Assembly: GCA_011620505.1 (NCBI GenBank)
Contig: WOZA01000052.1
Coordinates: 1 to 12,137 of the forward strand
From: Anaerolineaceae bacterium
GTDB lineage: Bacteria; Chloroflexota; Anaerolineae; Anaerolineales; Anaerolineaceae
DNA length: 12,137 bases
Direction of reading: 5' to 3'
In this document: positions 5,074 through 12,137 of the stretch, in pieces
How the letters are laid out: each line of letters begins with the position of its first letter
Numbering within the stretch: position 1 is the stretch's first letter
Notes under the pieces: model-generated
What the model was told of the DNA's origin: nothing
The model's database searches: none
The model's input: only the letters and a program-made list of their open reading frames with translations
Translations under genes and position numbers: made by a program

Positions 5074-7906
5074 CGCCCAAGCTCAGCCGTCTCAGAAAGA
5101 CTATCTGCAGGTCATCGCGGAAGTCTCGCAGACCATCAACAGCATCCTGGATCTGGACCAACTGCTGACGAGGGTTTCGGAATTGATTCGCACTGAATTC
5201 AACATCCCGTATGTGCATATTTTCCTGAAGCAATACGTCCCACATACCCTGGCATACCAGGCGGGCAGTGGGGCACGCGCCAAAACCTACCAGGAGCACC
5301 AAATCGCGTTTAACATTGACGCGCCGCAGGGATTAATCACCCTCGCGGCTCGTACTGGCAAGCCGCAGTTGGTCAATGATGTTTCCACGGACCCCCGACC
5401 TCTGCCAAACCCGATCACAGGGGTTAAAAAAGGCTCTGAATTGGCCCTGCCGCTGATTTTTGGAGGCAAAATCCTGGGAGTCCTTGACCTGCAGAGCGAG
5501 TCTGTCAACGCCTTCTCTGCAGCAGAGATCGCAGTGTTTGAGACATTAAGCGCCAATGTAGCCGTGGCAGTACGAAACGCCAGCTTATATCGCTCCGAGG
5601 TCTGGCGAACCAAGAATTCAGAAAAATTCCGTGAAACGGCTGAACTGCTTTCCCAATCGATTCCTCTTGAGGATTTCTTCAATGCAAGTTTGGATAACAT
5701 CCTGGAATTGTTGCCCGGAGAAGCTGGCAGCATCTGGCTTTACCCGTCTGAGGATTTTAGCGCGGAAGCGCCGGCACAAGACCATCTCTTTCTCACCGCG
5801 ATGAAGACCCCTGAGAGAGAGTGGGTCCCGGATTTTCAGAAGGAACTTGCTCCCGGCGATGCCTGGTTTTACCCGAAAAATAAACCAGAAGGCACAATCA
5901 TCCGCAAACCTGGCGATCTTGAAGACCCCCTTCAAGATACCCTTAACCTTCCTGCGAATTTTTCCGGTATCGCCACAGCCATCACGGTTGCAAGACGAGA
6001 TGTGGGGATGCTGGTTTTACACGAAGGAACACCCGGACGATATGGACCTGAGTCCGAAGGGATCTGCGCGACGTTTGCCGGTTATCTGGGTAGTGCGATT
6101 GAGAAAGAACGCCTGGATCAGGAAACACAGGCGCAGACCTACTACACGTCTGTGATGCTTCAGGTGGCTATGGCTACACGCAACCTGACCGATGCTAATA
6201 GCCTTTTGAGAATCTCAGGTGAGTTCATCCTGTCCCTGATTGGAGGCGCGTCCGTTGCCCTGATCCTGAAAGATGCAGAAACCGATGAGTATCAACTGCA
6301 GGCTACCTTAGGGGAAGGCACAGCAACGTGTAGTCTCGATGAACCCTGCACAATCTCCGATACGAACTTGCTCGAACAAACCCTGCAATCCGGCAAAGCG
6401 GCTGCCATGCCCGCCTCCTGCTGTTCGCCGGACATTGCGCGAAACCTGGTTCTCTCGCCACAAGATACCATCCTGCTGTTTCCTCTTATTGCGCACGAAC
6501 GTCAGATTGGGCTGTTGCTGCATACCAGCAAAGAAGCCTACATCCCCCGTGAACCTGAATTGATCCTTGGTACCCAGCGCTTCGCCCTGCTTCAAGGCAT
6601 TGCACAGCAAACGGCCGTCAGTTTACAGAACATCGAGCTGATCCAGGCGAAACGAGCTGAAGCGGTAACTTCAAATATTATGCTGCAGATCACCAATCTT
6701 TTCATCGCGTCTAAAGATCTGCAGGAAACGCTTGGCGAAATCACCCGGCTCCTCCAGGAATATACCAACGCTGAAGAGGTCGCCCTGATCCGTTTTGATC
6801 CAATGGACGAACAGGCAGCCTTGCGATTCATAGCAACAAAACAAGGAAAATATTCCTACGATTTCGAAAACAATGTAGCCCTCAGCCGCTTGTTACCAGC
6901 CCTGGAAGGACTCGAGCAAGCTGGTCATTTGATCCTTTCGGGAGATCTACTGGCAAAAAGCGGATATACCACCTCATTAACTGACCCAACGGTCAAAGGT
7001 GTTAGCAGCTTATGTCTGCCATTAAGCGTGCCTGGGGAAGTCCATGGATTGCTGGTCGCGGTTGAGGCGGATCGTCCGGGGCGTAGTCAACGCATGGAAT
7101 TGCTAAAGGCTGCCTCACTGCAGATTGCTTCAGGCATCCAGAACTACATCACGCAAACCGTCCAGCATAAGCAAACCCTGATCGACCGGGAGCTGCAGCT
7201 GGCAAGGCAAATTCAAAAGACCTTTCTGCCGGACAAGTTACCAAAGTTGCCTGGATATGACGTTGCGGCAGAATGGCAGACCGCAAGGCAAGTTGGGGGG
7301 GACTTTTACGATGTTTTCGAGCTTTCTCCCGGCAGGTTCGGGCTCACTATCGCTGACGTGTCCGATAAAGGGCTGGCAGCTTCACTTTATATGACGGTGA
7401 GTCGAACGCTGATCCGAGCCCGGGCACTCGAAAACGAGTCGCCCGCAGTCACGCTTGAAAAGGTCAATCACATTCTGCAACTTGACTCGAGTGATGGCTT
7501 TTTTGTGACCGTTTTTTACGCGATAGTGGACCTGGACAGCGGCAAAGTGACTTATTGTATAGCAGGTCATAATCCTCCCTATTGGCTTCGTCGGGAACAT
7601 GGCGAGGTTCAGCCGCTCAATAAAGGCGGCATCGCTCTCGGTATGATGGATCCCATCCATTTGGATGACCAGGAGTTGCTGCTGGCACCAGGAGATGGGT
7701 TGGTCATGTACACCGATGGCATAACGGAAACATTCTCACCTGAAGGAGAAGCGTTTGGTGAGGTTCGGCTGAAAGCAAGGCTTGAGTCACTCCTTGGCGA
7801 AACCGCCAGGGGAATCATCGAAGGTATCGGGCTCACCCTGAATGAATTCAGAGCCGGATCAGCATTGGATGATGATTACACGCTTTTAGTGCTCCGCCGC
7901 GAATAG
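5057..7906 (+). CDS. Four-GAF SpoIIE/RsbU-type PP2C serine phosphatase
   Basis: This is a 949-residue cytoplasmic sensor phosphatase with no membrane helices. I read four GAF or GAF-like domains at about residues 30-178, 190-350, 375-525 and 545-695. A short helical linker leads into a SpoIIE-type PP2C domain at about 735-949. The linker and phosphatase show RQIQKTFLP at 717-725, QVGGDFYD at 745-752 (Asp749, Asp752), ADVSDKG at 766-772 (Asp767), AGHNPPYWLR, PGDGLVMYTDGITE (Asp887) and the final DDDYTLLVL (Asp939/940). These cover the two-metal site. By family, it dephosphorylates a STAS anti-anti-sigma factor when the GAF domains bind a ligand or sense a signal, reversing the upstream RsbW-like kinase. 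GAF1 and GAF4 are the clearest matches; GAF2 and GAF3 are diverged. GAF3 contains four cysteines (425, 431, 455, 456). The start overlaps the kinase gene by 17 bases. Confidence 0.93.
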   Translation: MTDPINAQAQPSQKDYLQVIAEVSQTINSILDLDQLLTRVSELIRTEFNIPYVHIFLKQYVPHTLAYQAGSGARAKTYQEHQIAFNIDAPQGLITLAARTGKPQLVNDVSTDPRPLPNPITGVKKGSELALPLIFGGKILGVLDLQSESVNAFSAAEIAVFETLSANVAVAVRNASLYRSEVWRTKNSEKFRETAELLSQSIPLEDFFNASLDNILELLPGEAGSIWLYPSEDFSAEAPAQDHLFLTAMKTPEREWVPDFQKELAPGDAWFYPKNKPEGTIIRKPGDLEDPLQDTLNLPANFSGIATAITVARRDVGMLVLHEGTPGRYGPESEGICATFAGYLGSAIEKERLDQETQAQTYYTSVMLQVAMATRNLTDANSLLRISGEFILSLIGGASVALILKDAETDEYQLQATLGEGTATCSLDEPCTISDTNLLEQTLQSGKAAAMPASCCSPDIARNLVLSPQDTILLFPLIAHERQIGLLLHTSKEAYIPREPELILGTQRFALLQGIAQQTAVSLQNIELIQAKRAEAVTSNIMLQITNLFIASKDLQETLGEITRLLQEYTNAEEVALIRFDPMDEQAALRFIATKQGKYSYDFENNVALSRLLPALEGLEQAGHLILSGDLLAKSGYTTSLTDPTVKGVSSLCLPLSVPGEVHGLLVAVEADRPGRSQRMELLKAASLQIASGIQNYITQTVQHKQTLIDRELQLARQIQKTFLPDKLPKLPGYDVAAEWQTARQVGGDFYDVFELSPGRFGLTIADVSDKGLAASLYMTVSRTLIRARALENESPAVTLEKVNHILQLDSSDGFFVTVFYAIVDLDSGKVTYCIAGHNPPYWLRREHGEVQPLNKGGIALGMMDPIHLDDQELLLAPGDGLVMYTDGITETFSPEGEAFGEVRLKARLESLLGETARGIIEGIGLTLNEFRAGSALDDDYTLLVLRRE

Positions 7907-7928
7907 CTTCCTGGATGAAATGGGGGGA

Positions 7929-9638
7929 TTATTGGCAGATCATGACAGGAATCGGAACCTGGGCAAGGATTTCATCAATTGATTGACTGAAAACCCGATC
8001 AAGAATGGACGTGTTTTCGTAACCACCCAATATCAATGTGGACACGGATAAGGATTCTGCCAGGTTGACAACATCCGCGGTAAGGCTCTCTGAGCTTCCC
8101 TGGTGATATTCTGCCTTTACCCCCAGCCGTTCCAGGTAGGTCCGGGCATAGTAGCGGTTGATCTCGTCCTGATCCAGGCCCTTCATCACCAATAACAGGT
8201 GCAATTGACATCCATAGCGGGCGGCATAATAAGCAGCGATGTATAAGGCTTCTTTGCTGCGCTGACCACCATTAAACGGCAGGAGTATGGAACTTATCGC
8301 CAGAGGCTTTTCTTTGACAAACAGAACCGGGCGGCGGCTTTGTTGAAGAATGGTGATGATCCCGTGAGAAATGCGATCCATTAAGCTCGCTGCGGGCGGA
8401 TGACTCAGTTTCAGAACCAACAAATCAGAGAGCAGGCTAAACTCGAGTAATGCGCTTGCAGGCCCACCCTCGCGAAGGAAAAATTTGCCCCTCAGGCCAG
8501 CCTCTGATAGCCGTCGATCGAACCGCTGTCGGTATACATCCATTTCCCCAGCAAGCTTTTGCGTTCCGGGACTTTTCACGTGCACACCACGGATGGCAGT
8601 GTTTGAGCAGCGGTCGACGAGAATCGCCTGCTCGAGAGCGATCCAATCGGGATCATCCTCACTCAGCGCAACTGTTACATGCTGAAACAGGCAGTCCTGG
8701 TAAGGATTCTGATGCTGTTCATCCCCTTTCAAAAGGACTTGCATGATCTGCTCCTCAGCAGTGGACCAGCCTGAACCGCTTTTTATGCCCTCCTTGCCTG
8801 CCGCATAATCCAATACATTTTCGGGTTTAAGCTCAATACCAAGATCCGATTGGAGCGCGTTTTGTTGGTCCAGGAGCCAGAGATAAAGGTCTGTAACCGT
8901 AAGGTCTCGCAAGGCGTGATGAAGACCAGAACTTTCAATGATGGCAGTCACCGGAGAATAAATGGTCTCGTACCAATGGCGCACGGCTTCTTCGTAACTA
9001 ACCGGGCGGTTTTTTTCAATCCCCATGTAATACTGGTGGACGTTGATGTGCTCCTTGAGCAGGGGATAATTCTCGATCAGGTGCAGACTGAAATCGACAC
9101 CCGGCAGGATTTGGTCAATTTTGGTATCCTCGAGGAAGTTGACATAAGCAGCTTTTTGGATCAGTTCATCGGAGGTGAGCGTGCTGGAGATGGGCACTTT
9201 GGTTTTGATTTCAGTCACATAAGCTTCGATTGTCTCCATGCCCATTTCTTTGGCAATCGAAACACGGTGATTGCCGTCAAGGACGAAATAGGCATCGCCA
9301 ATTTGGTAAAGTGAAACAGGCGGAACACCTTTAGCCAGCGGACTGGTCATGGCGGTTTTTACGTCTGCCCAACGATAAATATCGTCATCCCGTAGCGGCA
9401 GAAAGTTGCGGTCAAAGTCCTGGATGCGATTTACACTGCCGACAATGTCCTTCAGGGGAACCTGCTTGATGCCGCGATCCGTCCGGCTGACTGCACGCAG
9501 TTTTGTGGAAATCTCGTCATATGGCAGGAGGTCAAGCGAACGCCCTCTTATGCCTGCCCAGAAGCGCTGCATGGCAGCCTTGGACCTGGCACGGCGAAAG
9601 TCATCGAGAGCCTGACGATAGGTATTTGCATCTTCCAT
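7929..9638 (-). CDS. ParB-like domain protein with two C-terminal Usp-like domains
   Basis: The 569-residue protein has three parts. Residues about 55-150 resemble a ParB/Srx-type fold: VPLKDIVGSV, then VPPVSLYQIGDAYFVLDGNHRVS, with DGNHRVS at 121-127 aligning to the ParB GERRLRA box. Residues about 165-300 form a helical region (HQYYMG at 201-206, EEAVRHWYETIY at 216-227) that recalls DUF4032 proteins, a tentative match. Two tandem universal-stress-protein-like domains follow at about 318-443 and 448-569. In the second, the usual GxxGx9G(S/T) nucleotide motif reads G-YE-N...Q-S, and the first strand ends LLPFNGG instead of PVDGS, so ATP binding is doubtful. There is no helix-turn-helix or membrane segment. 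No Shine-Dalgarno is seen before the ATG. It lies divergently upstream of the PfkB-parA-parB run. Its function is unknown; a nucleotide-sensing or stress role is only a guess. Confidence 0.82.
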   Translation of the reverse strand: MEDANTYRQALDDFRRARSKAAMQRFWAGIRGRSLDLLPYDEISTKLRAVSRTDRGIKQVPLKDIVGSVNRIQDFDRNFLPLRDDDIYRWADVKTAMTSPLAKGVPPVSLYQIGDAYFVLDGNHRVSIAKEMGMETIEAYVTEIKTKVPISSTLTSDELIQKAAYVNFLEDTKIDQILPGVDFSLHLIENYPLLKEHINVHQYYMGIEKNRPVSYEEAVRHWYETIYSPVTAIIESSGLHHALRDLTVTDLYLWLLDQQNALQSDLGIELKPENVLDYAAGKEGIKSGSGWSTAEEQIMQVLLKGDEQHQNPYQDCLFQHVTVALSEDDPDWIALEQAILVDRCSNTAIRGVHVKSPGTQKLAGEMDVYRQRFDRRLSEAGLRGKFFLREGGPASALLEFSLLSDLLVLKLSHPPAASLMDRISHGIITILQQSRRPVLFVKEKPLAISSILLPFNGGQRSKEALYIAAYYAARYGCQLHLLLVMKGLDQDEINRYYARTYLERLGVKAEYHQGSSESLTADVVNLAESLSVSTLILGGYENTSILDRVFSQSIDEILAQVPIPVMICQ

Positions 9639-9644
9639 GGCTTG

Positions 9645-9650
9645 ATTTTA
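9645..9650 (-). promoter_or_regulatory. Possible -10 box for the ParB-like/Usp gene
   Basis: The complement reads TAAAAT (five of six consensus bases). It ends six bases before the ATG at 9638, so transcription would begin at or next to the start codon. No Shine-Dalgarno lies in the intervening bases, which fits a leaderless mRNA. No strong -35 is visible. Confidence 0.35.
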
Positions 9651-9740
9651 ATCCAAATCCACGATCAGATTCATCCATAGTTGGACATTTGTCAGCATTG
9701 AATCACTAAAACCAGCCTCCCGATTTTTGATTCCTTTCCA

Positions 9741-9749
9741 TGCTATAAT
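9741..9749 (+). promoter_or_regulatory. Extended -10 promoter for the PfkB-parA-parB run
   Basis: TGCTATAAT at 9741-9749 is a perfect extended -10 element (hexamer 9744-9749). The expected start is near 9756, just before the candidate start codons at 9763 and 9781. No -35 match is visible at 15-18 bases. The rest of the 9639-9780 gap shows no hairpin, repeat or other gene. Confidence 0.6.
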
Positions 9750-9780
9750 TTTTCCCGGAGAAATGAGTTCTTGCTGCCCT

Positions 9781-10629
9781 ATGACCCAACTGACCACGCC
9801 TGATCCCATCGACTATTTGCTCATTGGGCATGTTACTGCTGATTTACAAGCGGATCAGAGCATCAGCCTGGGCGGTACTGCCAGTTTTTCAGGGCTAACG
9901 GCTGCCCGCTTGGGGCACAATGTCGGTCTGGTCACAAGTTGCGCCAGTGATTTGCAACTCGATCCCCTGACTGGCATCCATAAATGGGTCATACCAGCAG
10001 AAAAATCGACGGTATTTCGCAATGAAGGTCTTGGGCAGACACGTGTTCAGCATCTTTATTCTTCGGCTACGCGCATCACCGCCGACCACATCCCCGCACC
10101 CTGGCGCGACTGCCAGTTGGTGCACTTGGGTCCGATTGCTGCAGAAATTGATCCAAATATCATAGAGCTTTTTCCCCATGCTCTGGTGTGCCTGACACCC
10201 CAGGGATGGTACAGACAGGCGGATGATGAAGGTTTGGTACGCTACATGGATTGGCCTGACGGGCTGACTTTGCTCGCCAGAGCCGATGCTGTCATCCTAT
10301 CCATAGAGGATCTCCGGGGAGACGAGCAAAAAGTGGAAGAACTGGCAGGGATCTGCCCGCTGCTGGTCGTTACCGAGAGCCGTGACGGGGCACGCGTCTT
10401 TACCGAAGGCAAGGTCAGGTATTTTTCTGCACCTCCAGTTGAGATGATCGAAGATACCGGCGCCGGTGACATTTTTGCGGCTTGTTTCTTTCACCGCTTT
10501 CACATCACGCGGGATCCATGGGAAGCCGCACGTTTTGCCGTTCAGCTCTCAGCCTGCTCGGTAACACGCAGACGCCTGGCGAGCATCCCAACATTGGAAG
10601 AAATCGAACAGGCAAAAAACGGGAACTGA
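9781..10629 (+). CDS. PfkB-family carbohydrate/nucleoside kinase
   Basis: This protein, 282 residues from ATG 9781, is a ribokinase-like (PfkB) kinase that phosphorylates a sugar, nucleoside or related small molecule with ATP. It shows the N-terminal substrate-site glycines (LGGTASFSG, residues 30-38) and the C-terminal signature DTGAGDIFAACFF with the catalytic base Asp230 and the anion-hole GAG. Between them is the VTESRDGARVF strand-turn typical of the nucleotide domain. The substrate cannot be assigned. An alternative ATG at 9763 adds six residues (MSSCCP). GGAG at 9757-9760 is too close to that ATG to be a normal ribosome binding site and too far from 9781, so the start is uncertain. The gene ends 12 bases before parA and seems to be transcribed with parAB. 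That makes it an unexpected companion for a segregation operon. Confidence 0.88.
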   Translation: MTQLTTPDPIDYLLIGHVTADLQADQSISLGGTASFSGLTAARLGHNVGLVTSCASDLQLDPLTGIHKWVIPAEKSTVFRNEGLGQTRVQHLYSSATRITADHIPAPWRDCQLVHLGPIAAEIDPNIIELFPHALVCLTPQGWYRQADDEGLVRYMDWPDGLTLLARADAVILSIEDLRGDEQKVEELAGICPLLVVTESRDGARVFTEGKVRYFSAPPVEMIEDTGAGDIFAACFFHRFHITRDPWEAARFAVQLSACSVTRRRLASIPTLEEIEQAKNGN

Positions 10630-10641
10630 CATAGGTAAGGT

Positions 10642-11433
10642 ATGGGAAAAATCTACACAGTGGTCAATCAAAAAGGCGGAGTGGGAAAAACTACTACCAG
10701 CATCAACCTTGGGGCCTACCTGGGACAATTCGGGCAGAAGGTGTTGTTGATAGACCTTGACCCCCAGGCAAATGCCACCAGCTGCCTTGGGATTGACCGG
10801 CATAAAGTGGAAAACGGAACCTATGAGGTGCTGATAGGCGCAAAAACTGCTTTGGAGTGTGTCTTGCACAACGCGCGCTTTAAAATCTCGCTCATGCCTT
10901 CCTCACCAAACCTTTCGGGGGCAGAAATTGAGATGATTGAGCTTTCGGACCGGGAAAAACGGCTGAAAACGATCGTTCAGTCGCTGGCCAGCAGTTACGA
11001 TTACATCCTGGTAGATTGCCCGCCTTCGCTCGGATTATTGACCTTGAACGGGATAATCGCCGCCAAGGACGGCGTAATTATCCCGGTGCAGTGTGAGTAC
11101 CTGGCGCTTGAGGGTCTTGGTCAACTGACCCAGACGATCAATCGCATCCGGCAGGGGCTATTCCCCGAACTTTCCATCAGAGGGGTTTTACTGACGATGT
11201 TTGACGGTCGCACAAATCTGAGCTCGGATGTGATGAGTGAAGTCCAAAAGTTTTTCCAGGACAAGGTTTTTTCAACATTTATTCCGCGCAGCATCAGGCT
11301 GGCAGAAGCACCCTCTTTTGGCATGCCGATTTCGGTCTATGCCCCTGACTCGAGCGGCGCGAGAGCTTACCGCTCGTTGGCGATGGAGATGTTGACGGCA
11401 GATGGGGTGAAGTTCGACCCCGGACAGGAGTGA
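10642..11433 (+). CDS. parA: Chromosome-partitioning ATPase ParA (Soj)
   Basis: This 263-residue ParA/Soj ATPase binds the nucleoid as an ATP dimer and moves ParB-parS complexes. The deviant Walker A box KGGVGKTTT spans residues 11-19 with both signature lysines (Lys11, Lys16). LIDLDPQAN at 36-44 holds the A' aspartates, and Walker B is ILVDCPPSLG with Asp125. The basic C-terminal stretch PRSIRLAEAPSFG at 215-227 is typical of Soj. There is no N-terminal helix-turn-helix, which favours a chromosomal (Soj) or type Ib protein over P1/F-type plasmid ParA. Length is standard. AGGT at 10633-10636 precedes the ATG by five bases. parB starts one base after the stop codon, so the two are almost certainly co-translated. 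No replication initiator, dnaA or gid genes are in the window to place the origin. Confidence 0.96.
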   Translation: MGKIYTVVNQKGGVGKTTTSINLGAYLGQFGQKVLLIDLDPQANATSCLGIDRHKVENGTYEVLIGAKTALECVLHNARFKISLMPSSPNLSGAEIEMIELSDREKRLKTIVQSLASSYDYILVDCPPSLGLLTLNGIIAAKDGVIIPVQCEYLALEGLGQLTQTINRIRQGLFPELSIRGVLLTMFDGRTNLSSDVMSEVQKFFQDKVFSTFIPRSIRLAEAPSFGMPISVYAPDSSGARAYRSLAMEMLTADGVKFDPGQE

Positions 11434-11434
11434 G

Positions 11435-12137
11435 ATGGCACAGCGCAGTGGACTTGGTAAAGGACTCGAGTCATTAATTCCCACCTGGCAAAGCAGCCCG
11501 ACTCCGGTTGGGGCAAACGAACAGGTTCAGCTGCTGCCTATTGCAAGCATCAGCCCTAATCCTCAACAACCTCGCAAGATTTTTGAAGAAGACCAATTGG
11601 AAGATCTTGCCACCTCCATCAAACAGCACGGGATTATCCAGCCGTTGATCGTGATTGCTGCAGAAGGCGTGGATCGCTACACGTTGATCGCAGGTGAACG
11701 CCGTTTGCGGGCAGCGAAACTGGCAGGTCTGAAAGACGTCCCGGCGATTGTTCGGACTGCTTCGCAGCAGGAACAGCTGGAATTCGCGATCATCGAAAAT
11801 GTCCAACGGGAAGATCTGAACCCGATTGAACGCGCCAGGGCCTACCAAAGCCTGGCGGATCAGTTCTCTCTGACCCACGAGGACATTGCTCAAAGAGTCG
11901 GCAAAAGCCGCGTGACGGTTACTAACACCCTACGTCTGCTCAACCTGCCGGTTGTGGTGCAGCAAACTCTGCAAAGCGGCGAAATTACGGAGGGTCATGC
12001 GCGAAGTCTGCTAGCCCTGCCGAGTGCCCGCGCCATGGAAGCAGCCCTGGATAGCATCCTGAGCCTTGGGCTGAACGTCCGCCAGACGGAATTGCTTGTC
12101 AGCAAACTAAGCGGCAAGGTACCAACCAGCAAGAAGT
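11435..12137 (+). CDS. parB: Chromosome-partitioning protein ParB (Spo0J), truncated by the window edge
   Basis: The reading frame is open from ATG 11435 to the last base, giving 234 residues of a protein usually about 280-310 long. The missing part would be the C-terminal dimerisation domain. The N-terminal LGKGLESLIP (7-16) matches the ParA-stimulating peptide. The CTP-binding ParB domain shows PNPQQPRK at 41-48, the GERRLRA box at 87-93 and ENVQREDLNPIERA at 121-134. The helix-turn-helix that reads parS lies at about 147-174 (LTHEDIAQRVGKSRVTVTNTLRLL), followed by GEITEGHARSLL. AGGAG at 11426-11430, inside the end of parA, is the ribosome binding site, four bases from the ATG. ParB loads on parS as a CTP-dependent sliding clamp. 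No consensus parS (two TGTTTCAC half sites facing each other) was found in this window. Confidence 0.96.
   Translation, partial: MAQRSGLGKGLESLIPTWQSSPTPVGANEQVQLLPIASISPNPQQPRKIFEEDQLEDLATSIKQHGIIQPLIVIAAEGVDRYTLIAGERRLRAAKLAGLKDVPAIVRTASQQEQLEFAIIENVQREDLNPIERARAYQSLADQFSLTHEDIAQRVGKSRVTVTNTLRLLNLPVVVQQTLQSGEITEGHARSLLALPSARAMEAALDSILSLGLNVRQTELLVSKLSGKVPTSKK

Noticed and set aside
8572..8587. parS-like site around CACGTG
   Set aside because: Only about 10 of 16 bases match the parS consensus and the right arm is nearly all mismatched; it lies within a coding region.
8850..9314. Plus-strand open frame of 154 codons inside the ParB-like/Usp gene
   Set aside because: It is antisense to a well-supported coding region, resembles no family and has no promoter or ribosome binding site.
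10642..12137. Plasmid or mobile origin suggested by parA-parB
   Set aside because: ParA lacks the N-terminal helix-turn-helix of P1/F-type plasmid ParA. There is no replication initiator, mobilisation or transposase gene, and the surrounding genes are housekeeping types; a chromosomal location is more likely.

Overview
The window looks like a piece of bacterial chromosome from the phylum Chloroflexota, most likely class Anaerolineae. This is an inference. It rests on the gene families (double-membrane-anchored SH3 protein, small zinc-ribbon protein, multi-GAF SpoIIE phosphatase, ParB-like/Usp fusion, PfkB kinase beside parAB), the moderate GC content and the unsplit, densely packed layout. 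I see no tRNA, rRNA, CRISPR array, insertion sequence, integrase or phage gene. Nothing in base composition or codon use sets one part of the window apart from the rest.

Twelve protein genes fill nearly all of the sequence, and they change direction often. From left to right: a patatin-like lipase (+); an SH3-domain membrane protein (-); a run of zinc-ribbon protein, DegV-type fatty-acid-binding protein and RluA-type pseudouridine synthase (+); radC (-); an RsbW-like anti-sigma kinase overlapping a four-GAF RsbU/SpoIIE phosphatase (+); a ParB-like protein with two C-terminal Usp-like domains (-); and a run of PfkB-family sugar/nucleoside kinase, parA and parB (+), with parB cut off by the window edge. 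The three convergent junctions are only 4, 4 and 22 bases long and show no hairpin terminator. The three divergent gaps are 66, 56 and about 142 bases long and hold recognisable TATAAT-type -10 boxes. In two of them the -10 box is nearly palindromic and can serve both strands.

Functionally the window is mixed. The RsbW-like kinase and GAF-SpoIIE phosphatase form the two opposing enzymes of a partner-switching stress circuit. The STAS-domain antagonist and the sigma factor they would control are not in the window. ParA and ParB are the chromosome-segregation pair. They appear to share a promoter with the PfkB kinase, which lies only 12 bases before parA. The ParB-like/Usp protein, encoded divergently just upstream of that operon, has a DGNHR motif that lines up with the GERR box of the true ParB in the same window. 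I consider it the most unusual gene here. I found no clear new multi-gene system; the better leads are this fusion protein, the four-cysteine cluster in one GAF domain, the symmetric divergent promoters and the kinase-parAB linkage.
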